DNA of 10,778 nt from Betaproteobacteria bacterium (GTDB lineage: Bacteria; Pseudomonadota; Gammaproteobacteria; Burkholderiales; SG8-39), in the NCBI GenBank assembly GCA_009693345.1, contig SHXL01000087.1:1-10778 (forward strand). Direction: 5' to 3'. Under the pieces are notes generated by a model, which saw only the letters and a program-made list of their open reading frames with translations, was not told where the DNA came from and did no database searches. A program made the translations under genes and the position numbers. Shown piece after piece: positions 6,079 through 10,778 of the stretch (its first letter is position 1; the number at the start of each line of letters is the position of its first letter).

Positions 6079-6444
6079 TCAGGAAGCGAGAGGAGGTCGG
6101 TCGAGATGCTCAGGAACGTAACCCGAGGTACGGCGGTCGAAGAAGGCAATACGGTCAGACACTGGAGACTGGACTACCGCTACGCGCGGCGCATCCGGCG
6201 CGAGGCTCGCGCCCGCGCAGCACGATGCGCAGATGCTGCACACCGATGCTGCGTGCGACGGTCCGCCAGCGCCTTCGTCCGAGTCATGATGGTGGCTGTC
6301 GCCGTGCTCGTGCGCATGCTCTTCAGCAACGGCAGCACCCCCATGGTGCGATTCGCACAACGCCGTCAGCACGCCGGCATAGCCGCGCAACGGCAGGGCC
6401 GCGAGCAGCAGGGCGAGCAAAACGATGCGGCAGGTGCGCTTCAC
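6079..6444 (-). CDS. Small secreted His/Cys-rich protein, probable metal-binding, function unknown
   Basis: The product is 121 residues with a GTG start at 6444; an AGGA box lies eight bases upstream. A signal peptide (1-23, Leu-rich, ending GYAG) leads into a His/Asp/Glu-rich segment at 33-53 (HHGG..., HAHEHGDSHHHDSD) and then a cysteine cluster, CSICASCC (Cys69, 72, 75, 76). The C-terminal end, FFDRRTSGYVPEHLDRPPL, reads like the conserved tail I associate with small metal-resistance proteins of the CzcI/CopL kind, though I could not align it. The His run suggests loose binding of copper or zinc, and the Cys cluster a thiolate site or disulfides. It is the first gene after cueR, separated by 61 bases, and may open the periplasmic block. 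Confidence 0.78.
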   Translation of the reverse strand: MKRTCRIVLLALLLAALPLRGYAGVLTALCESHHGGAAVAEEHAHEHGDSHHHDSDEGAGGPSHAASVCSICASCCAGASLAPDAPRVAVVQSPVSDRIAFFDRRTSGYVPEHLDRPPLAS

Positions 6445-6505
6445 GGGGAAAATCCTAGCACATGCATTGTTGATTGACCGTCCGCGGCGTTTTCAGTTCC
6501 CGTTG

Positions 6506-6952
6506 TCAAGCCGGCCCCCCGAGATCGTCCAGGATGGGGCAATCGGGCCGCTGGTCGCCATGGCAGTTGTGTGTCAAGTGCTGCAGCGTTGTCAGCATGG
6601 ACTGCATCCCGGCAATCTTCTTTTTCAGTTCATCCATGTGGCCGGCCGCGACCTTCTTCACCGATGCGCTGGGGCGCGACTTGTTCTGCCAGAGCGCGAG
6701 CAGGTCGCGGATGTCGTGCATGGAGAAGCCGAGCGTACGCGCGCGCTTGATGAAACGCAGCGTATGCACGTCCGTGTCGCTGTATACACGGTAGTTGGCA
6801 TGGGTACGGGCGACGTTCGTCAGCAACCCGATCGCCTCGTAGTGCCGGATCATCTTTATCGAGACCCCGCTTGCCGTCGAGGCCCGCCCGATGTCAAGCA
6901 GGCCGCGTTCGAGGGCGTCGGCATGTTCGAAGACGGACTCGCTTTTTCCCAA
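6506..6952 (-). CDS. cueR: CueR, MerR-family Cu(I)-sensing transcriptional regulator
   Basis: The product is 148 residues. The MerR helix-turn-helix covers about 19-57 (LLDIGRASTASGVSIKMIRHYE, then the YRVY wing), followed by the long dimerisation helix (about 97-125). The Cu(I) loop is CHGDQRPDC, with Cys130 and Cys138 eight residues apart as in E. coli CueR (Cys112, Cys120). Ser95 occupies the position of Ser77, a residue typical of sensors for monovalent ions. The E. coli CCHH tail is absent. The start appears to be TTG at 6952, one base beyond the copA stop; an AGGAG box lies six bases before it, inside the last copA codons. This gives an N-terminal extension of about 18 residues ahead of the usual MerR start. 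It should activate the 19-bp-spacer promoters at 9130-9195. Confidence 0.94.
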   Translation of the reverse strand: MGKSESVFEHADALERGLLDIGRASTASGVSIKMIRHYEAIGLLTNVARTHANYRVYSDTDVHTLRFIKRARTLGFSMHDIRDLLALWQNKSRPSASVKKVAAGHMDELKKKIAGMQSMLTTLQHLTHNCHGDQRPDCPILDDLGGPA

Positions 6953-6953
6953 C

Positions 6954-9122
6954 TCAGGCTCCTGGATTCCAGCGCTTGAGCAGCAAGGCGTTGCTGACCA
7001 CGCTCACGCTGCTCAGGGCCATCGCGGCGCCCGCCACCACCGGGCTGAGCAGCCCGAGCGCGGCGAGCGGAATGCCGACCACATTGTAGATGAACGCCCA
7101 GAACAGATTCTGCCGGATCTTGGCGTAGGTGCGGCGCGAGATGTCGATCGCCGCGGCGACCAGCCGCGGGTCGCCGCGCATCAGCGTGACGCCGGCGGCA
7201 TGCATCGCCGCATCCGTGCCCGAACCCATGGCGAAGCCGATGTCCGCCGCCGCGAGCGCCGGCGCATCGTTGATGCCGTCGCCCACCATCGCCACCACAC
7301 CATGCGCCTGCCGCAATTCATGAATCACCCCGGCCTTGTCCTCCGGCAGTATCTCGGCGCGCACGCTGCGGATCCCTACGCGTGCAGCGATTGCTTCGGC
7401 GACGACGCGGCTGTCGCCGGTGAGCATCACCGTCTCGATGTGGCGCCGCGCCAGTTCAGCAATCGCTTCGGCCGCTTCCGGCTTCAACTCATCGCCGATG
7501 CCGAGCAGCGCGATAATGCGTGGCGTGCCGGAGAGTTCTGCGAGCCACGAGGCTGTCTGGCCCTGCCGTTCGATAGCCGCGCGGCGCGCGTCCAGAGAGG
7601 AAGTGTCCACACCGAGTTCGCACATCCAGCGGCTCGAACCGACAACCAGCCTGCGACCGCCGACCTGCGCTTCGACCCCGCGCCCCGGTACCGCCGTGGC
7701 GCCTTCGGCCGCCGGGACGGTAACCATTTCCTTCTTCGCGGCGGCGACGACCGCCTTGGCGAGCGGATGTTCGCTGCCGGATTGCACGGCAGCCGCGAGC
7801 GCCAGCGCGGACGCCCGATCGCCATCCGCCCCTTCGAGCGAGACGAGCATCGTGCGGCCGAGCGTCAGCGTTCCGGTCTTGTCGAAGGCAACGACGCGCA
7901 CGCCGTGCGCGATTTCGAGCGCTTCGGCATCCTTGATCAACACGCCATGCTTGGCGGCGACGCCGGTGCCGGCCATCACAGCCGCGGGGGTCGCCAGGCC
8001 GAGCGCGCACGGACAAGCAATCACCAGCACCGCCACTGCATTTAGCACTGCCTGCTCCCATTGCCCGGTGACGAGGCCCCAGGCAAGGAACGTAACCACC
8101 GCAATCCCGAGTACCACCGGCACGAAAACCGCGCTCACCTTGTCCACCAGTCGCTGGATCGGCGCCTTGCCCGCCTGCGCGGATTCCACCAGTTCGATGA
8201 TGCGGGCGAGCACCGATTGCGCGCCGACCGCGGTCGCGCGCACCACGATCAGCCCTTCGCCGTTTACCGAACCGCCGGTAACCCGCTCGTCCGGGCCTTT
8301 CGCGACCGGCCGCGATTCGCCGGTGATGAGCGATTCATCGACGTGCGTCGTACCTTCGAGGATCTCGCCGTCGGCGGCGATGCGCTCGGCCGGGCGCACC
8401 ACGACCGCGTCTCCCACGGCGAGCGACGCGAGCGGTATCTCGATCTCCCGGCCGTCGCGTCGCACGCGCGCCCGCTCCGGACGCAACGCCTGCAGCGCAC
8501 GGATCGCTTCGGTGGTCTGGCGCTTGGCACGGCCTTCCAGCCATTTGCCAAACAACACCAGCGTAATCACCACCGCGGAGGCTTCGAAATAGAAGTGCGC
8601 CATGCCGTGGTCCCAGTGGCGAACCAGCAGGTAGAGCGAAAGTCCGTAGGCCGCACTGGTGCCCAGCGCGACCAACAGGTCCATGTTGCCGACGCGCGCC
8701 AGCAGCGCCTTCCAGCCGGCGCGGTAGAAGCGCGCGCCGAACACGAACTGCACCGGCGTGGCAAGAACGAGTTGTACCCAGCCCGGCAACGCCCAGTCGG
8801 CGCCGAACGGTTCGGCGAGCATCGGCAGCATGAGCGGCAGCGCCAGCACCGCGGAGGCCGCAACCGGCAACCACGATCGATCGGTGGCAGGCGCCTGCGG
8901 CGAGGGCGTAAGACGCGCCTCGTAACCTGCCTTGTGCACGGCATCGACCAGCGTCTGCGGCAGCGCGCCTGCTGCCAGCGTCACCGTGGCGGTCTCAGTG
9001 GCGAGGTTGACCACGGCGCTGCCCACGCCGGGCACAGCCTTGAGCGCCTTCTCCACGCGCGCGGAGCAGGTCGCGCAGGTCATGCCCTCGATCGGCAGGC
9101 GGATCCGAATGCTGGTATCCAT
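6954..9122 (-). CDS. copA: CopA, Cu(I)-exporting P1B-type ATPase
   Basis: This is 722 residues from the ATG at 9122. It pumps Cu(I) from the cytoplasm across the inner membrane. One N-terminal heavy-metal domain carries MTCATC (Cys16, Cys19). Hydrophobic segments at about 84-130, 148-192, 331-375 and 673-712 fit the usual eight membrane spans. Signature sites are complete: TGES (267-270), CPC (370-372), the phosphorylated Asp414 in DKTGT, the SEHP motif (His452), TGD (568-570) and GDGIND (614-619). Tyr679-Asn680 and Met701...Ser704-Ser705 in the last two spans match the Cu(I)-specific P1B-1 class. An in-frame ATG at 9149 would give nine extra residues but falls inside the promoter spacer, so 9122 is chosen. 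The expected transcription start lies at or within two bases of this ATG, so the mRNA may be leaderless. cueR is coupled downstream. Confidence 0.96.
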   Translation of the reverse strand: MDTSIRIRLPIEGMTCATCSARVEKALKAVPGVGSAVVNLATETATVTLAAGALPQTLVDAVHKAGYEARLTPSPQAPATDRSWLPVAASAVLALPLMLPMLAEPFGADWALPGWVQLVLATPVQFVFGARFYRAGWKALLARVGNMDLLVALGTSAAYGLSLYLLVRHWDHGMAHFYFEASAVVITLVLFGKWLEGRAKRQTTEAIRALQALRPERARVRRDGREIEIPLASLAVGDAVVVRPAERIAADGEILEGTTHVDESLITGESRPVAKGPDERVTGGSVNGEGLIVVRATAVGAQSVLARIIELVESAQAGKAPIQRLVDKVSAVFVPVVLGIAVVTFLAWGLVTGQWEQAVLNAVAVLVIACPCALGLATPAAVMAGTGVAAKHGVLIKDAEALEIAHGVRVVAFDKTGTLTLGRTMLVSLEGADGDRASALALAAAVQSGSEHPLAKAVVAAAKKEMVTVPAAEGATAVPGRGVEAQVGGRRLVVGSSRWMCELGVDTSSLDARRAAIERQGQTASWLAELSGTPRIIALLGIGDELKPEAAEAIAELARRHIETVMLTGDSRVVAEAIAARVGIRSVRAEILPEDKAGVIHELRQAHGVVAMVGDGINDAPALAAADIGFAMGSGTDAAMHAAGVTLMRGDPRLVAAAIDISRRTYAKIRQNLFWAFIYNVVGIPLAALGLLSPVVAGAAMALSSVSVVSNALLLKRWNPGA

Positions 9123-9129
9123 AGGCTTC

Positions 9130-9160
9130 AGGCTAAAGTCTGCCACCATTGGAGGGTCAA
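9130..9160 (-). promoter_or_regulatory. CueR-type promoter of copA
   Basis: Read on the minus strand, a TTGACC -35 (9160-9155) is separated by 19 bases from TAGCCT (9135-9130) as the -10. The overlong spacer is the hallmark of promoters that MerR-family activators untwist. The 21-base operator (9157-9137) opens with ACCCTCC and closes with GCAGACT, an imperfect dyad resembling E. coli CueR boxes. The cueR gene two positions downstream is the obvious regulator. The -10 matches the consensus in only three of six positions, which fits an activator-dependent promoter. Confidence 0.75.
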
Positions 9161-9172
9161 GGGCTTGACCCT
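9153..9172. repeat. Perfect inverted repeat carrying two divergent -35 elements
   Basis: Two 9-base arms, AGGGTCAAG and CTTGACCCT, flank the dinucleotide GG with no mismatch. Each arm contains one outward-facing TTGACC hexamer and the first bases of a CueR-type operator, so the two divergent promoters meet here. The symmetry places RNA polymerase sites for copA and copZ almost back to back. Confidence 0.85.
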
Positions 9173-9195
9173 GCTACGATGGGAGCGTTGATCAT
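9165..9195 (+). promoter_or_regulatory. CueR-type promoter of copZ
   Basis: A TTGACC -35 (9165-9170) lies 19 bases before GATCAT (9190-9195), which matches four of six positions of the -10 consensus. The 21-base operator (9168-9188) starts ACCCTGC and ends GGAGCGT; five of seven arm positions are symmetric. Transcription would begin near 9202, leaving a short leader with a GAGGAG box before the copZ ATG. The same operator type drives the opposite gene, so both are expected to respond to CueR and Cu(I). Confidence 0.68.
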
Positions 9196-9205
9196 GGCAC
9201 CCTCT

Positions 9206-9211
9206 GAGGAG
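9206..9211 (+). promoter_or_regulatory. Ribosome-binding site that decides the copZ start
   Basis: GAGGAG directly abuts an ATG at 9212 and lies six bases before the in-frame ATG at 9218. Only the second has workable spacing, so translation should begin at 9218 with MIEIKV. An upstream in-frame ATG at 9194 overlaps the predicted -10. Confidence 0.75.
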
Positions 9212-9217
9212 ATGACG

Positions 9218-9415
9218 ATGATCGAGATCAAAGTTCCGGATATGACCTGCGGGCACTGCGTCAGCACCATCACCAAGGCGGTGAAGGAACTGGATGCTTC
9301 CGCCAAGGTGGATATCTCGCTGGCCGAGCACCGCGTGCGGGTTGAAGGCAAGGCGTCGAAGGAAGACCTCTTCCACTGCGTCGCCGAAGCCGGCTTCACG
9401 CCGCAAGCAGTCTAG
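9218..9415 (+). CDS. copZ: CopZ-like cytoplasmic copper chaperone (heavy-metal-associated domain)
   Basis: The product is 65 residues and consists of one heavy-metal-associated domain with no signal peptide. The Cu(I) motif is MTCGHC (Cys11, Cys14) in the first loop after strand one, and the rest fits the beta-alpha-beta-beta-alpha-beta pattern ending in AEAGFTP. A third cysteine, Cys54, follows His53 in the second helix. It should carry Cu(I) to the N-terminal domain of the divergently transcribed CopA, and perhaps to CueR. The gene is the only complete plus-strand gene here and has its own CueR-type promoter. Its TAG stop overlaps, within CTAG, the stop of the convergent oxidoreductase gene, leaving no room for a terminator between them. 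Confidence 0.94.
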   Translation: MIEIKVPDMTCGHCVSTITKAVKELDASAKVDISLAEHRVRVEGKASKEDLFHCVAEAGFTPQAV

Positions 9416-10778
9416 CCGGGCATCCTCTTGCCGAAGTCGCGCAATACTTCGCGCGCGCAATTGTGCCCGGGCGCTCCGGTGACCCCGCCTCCCGGATGCG
9501 CGCCCGAGCCGCAAAGATAGAGCCCCTTCACCGGCCCCCGGTAGTCGGCATGGCCAAGCAGCGGCCGCGCCGACCAGAGTTGATCGAGCGACAGCGCGCC
9601 ATGGAAAATGTCGCCACCGGTGAGCCCGAACTCACGCTCCAGATCGGCGGGCGACAGCGCGCTATGCCCGAGCACGCTATTGCGGAAACCCCGCGCGTGC
9701 GACTCGACCACGTCGAAGATACGGCCGATTGCTTCGTCTTTCCTCAGGCCCCAATCCGCATCCGGCGCAAAGTGCTGGCAAAACAAGCTCGCCACGTGCG
9801 CCCCTTTGGGCGCGAGTGAATCGTCCAGCGTGCTCGGAATGACCATTTCGATAATCGGCCTTTCGGCGATTCCGCCGGCGCGCGCATCCAGGTAGGCATG
9901 GTCCATGTAGCCGAGCGACGGCGCGAGGATGATGCCGCTCGCATGATGCGGGCCGGGTTCCGGGAGGCAGGAGAAGCGCGGCAACGCCGACATCGCAACA
10001 TTCATGCGGAAGGTGGCCGATCCACATTTGTAGCGCTCCATGCGCGCAATGAATTCCGCAGGAAGCTCGCTTTTCTCCATCAGCTTCAGATAGAGCAGCT
10101 TCGGATTGACGTTGGCGACGACGGCCCTGGCCGTCAACTCCTTGCCGTCCTCGAGCACTAAGGTGTTCTTGCGCACGCGTGCGACCGCGGAATCGCAGGT
10201 GATTTCCACACCGAGCCGCCGGGCTTCCGCAGACAGCGCCTCGCTGATCGCGCCCATGCCGCCGATCGCATGGCCCCAATGGCCGCGCTTGCCATTCACT
10301 TCTCCGAAACAGTGGTGCAGCAGCACGTAGGCGGTGCCCGGGTGATACGGGCTGGCGTAATTGCCCACCACCGCGTCGAAACCGAACGCCGCCTTGACTG
10401 GTTCAGACTCAAACCAGTCCTCCAGCCACTCTGCCGCGCTTCGGGTGAACAGCCCGAGAAGATCGCGCTGCGTTTCGATGGGTAGATTTTTTATTCTCCA
10501 ACCGGAACGAAGCAAACCGAGCAGATCAAAAACCCCTCCCCCTGCATTCGGCGGTTTCTCCAGCACCATCTCGCGAAGCACGTTGGCGACACGCTCGAGT
10601 TTCGTCCAGTAGTGCGGGAGGTTCTCTGCGTCACGAGTGGAGAACTTCGCGAATTCGCGCTGCGTCGCCGCCAAATCGCCGCCGACCTTCAGGAAGCCTT
10701 CTTGCAACGGCAGGAAATTGGCCAGCGGCCGCTCGACGATGCGCAGCCCGTGTTCGGCCAGGCGCAGCTCGCGGATCA
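9412..10778 (-). CDS. FAD-dependent oxidoreductase, PYROXD2/phytoene-desaturase-like (5' end beyond window)
   Basis: The frame is open from the right edge to the TAG at 9412-9414, giving 454 residues. The N-terminus, with the GxGxxG FAD-binding motif, lies outside. The visible part begins in IRELRLAEHGLRIVERPLAN, a stretch that in this family follows soon after the dinucleotide-binding fold. Further marks are GHWGHAIGGMGAISEALSAE, with a substrate-domain segment before it, the ARAVVANVNP segment, and the C-terminal FAD motif GLYLCGSGAHPGGGVTGAPGHN. The family is related to carotenoid desaturases and human PYROXD2; bacterial members have mostly unknown substrates. Nothing here suggests a copper role, so it is probably a border gene of the island. 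Transcription converges on copZ. Confidence 0.9.
   Translation of the reverse strand, partial: IRELRLAEHGLRIVERPLANFLPLQEGFLKVGGDLAATQREFAKFSTRDAENLPHYWTKLERVANVLREMVLEKPPNAGGGVFDLLGLLRSGWRIKNLPIETQRDLLGLFTRSAAEWLEDWFESEPVKAAFGFDAVVGNYASPYHPGTAYVLLHHCFGEVNGKRGHWGHAIGGMGAISEALSAEARRLGVEITCDSAVARVRKNTLVLEDGKELTARAVVANVNPKLLYLKLMEKSELPAEFIARMERYKCGSATFRMNVAMSALPRFSCLPEPGPHHASGIILAPSLGYMDHAYLDARAGGIAERPIIEMVIPSTLDDSLAPKGAHVASLFCQHFAPDADWGLRKDEAIGRIFDVVESHARGFRNSVLGHSALSPADLEREFGLTGGDIFHGALSLDQLWSARPLLGHADYRGPVKGLYLCGSGAHPGGGVTGAPGHNCAREVLRDFGKRMPG

Noticed and set aside
6445..6509. Possible promoter before the His/Cys-rich gene: TTGACA at 6509-6504 and extended -10 TGCTAGGAT at 6460-6452
   Set aside because: The two elements are about 46 bases apart and do not pair, and no CueR-type operator is present. 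An extended -10 alone is possible but too weak to call.
9123..9149. Upstream ATG at 9149 as the copA start
   Set aside because: It lies within the 19-base promoter spacer, lacks a ribosome-binding site, and adds residues outside the heavy-metal domain.
6891..9191. Plus-strand open frames of about 380-420 codons across copA
   Set aside because: They mirror the copA frame on the other strand; products are Arg/His- or Ser/Ala-rich without motifs, while the minus strand carries a complete P-type ATPase.
1..10778. Signs of mobile elements, CRISPR, tRNA or rRNA
   Set aside because: No transposase or integrase motifs, no regularly spaced repeats, no cloverleaf or rRNA-like sequence were seen; the island may be transferable, but nothing in the window shows its means of transfer.

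Overview
The window is a GC-rich, densely coded stretch of bacterial chromosome or plasmid. Its families are Gram-negative: TolC-type outer-membrane channels, a Tat-exported multicopper oxidase, CusF-like proteins, and CueR/CopA. The combination most resembles Betaproteobacteria, but that placement rests on gene content and base composition, not on a marker gene. Almost all of the window is one copper-handling island. No stretch longer than 300 bases lacks a gene, and I see no tRNA, rRNA, CRISPR array, transposase or IS end.

Right edge (9412-10778): the C-terminal part of a PYROXD2/phytoene-desaturase-like FAD oxidoreductase on the minus strand. It has no evident link to copper and probably marks the border of the island. 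It converges on a small plus-strand copper chaperone gene (copZ, 9218-9415), and the two share the palindrome CTAG as overlapping stop codons.

Control region (about 9122-9217): copZ and the Cu(I)-exporting P-type ATPase gene copA (minus, 9122-6954) diverge. Between them lie two back-to-back promoters of MerR/CueR type, each with a TTGACC -35 and a 19-bp spacer. The two -35 boxes lie inside a perfect 9-bp-arm inverted repeat. The regulator gene cueR (6952-6506) follows copA directly, with its ribosome-binding site inside the copA 3' end.

Minus-strand periplasmic/outer-membrane block (6444 down to the left edge), in transcription order: a secreted His/Cys-rich small protein; a 98-residue secreted protein of unknown function; a TolC-family lipoprotein channel coupled to it by an ATGA overlap; a two-domain multicopper oxidase; a cupredoxin; two tandem CusF-like Cu-binding proteins; a small Cys-motif exported protein; and a second TolC/CzcC-like channel that runs off the left edge, where RND pump components would be expected. 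Spacing is tight throughout, so co-transcription is likely. Three GC-rich stem-loops without U tracts sit in intergenic gaps of this block.

Inferred joint role: CopZ and CopA move Cu(I) out of the cytoplasm under CueR control. In the periplasm the oxidase, cupredoxin and CusF-like proteins oxidise, buffer or ferry copper, and the channels supply an outer-membrane exit. The least understood parts are the small exported proteins and the channel/oxidase/cupredoxin module, which has no pump of its own in the window.
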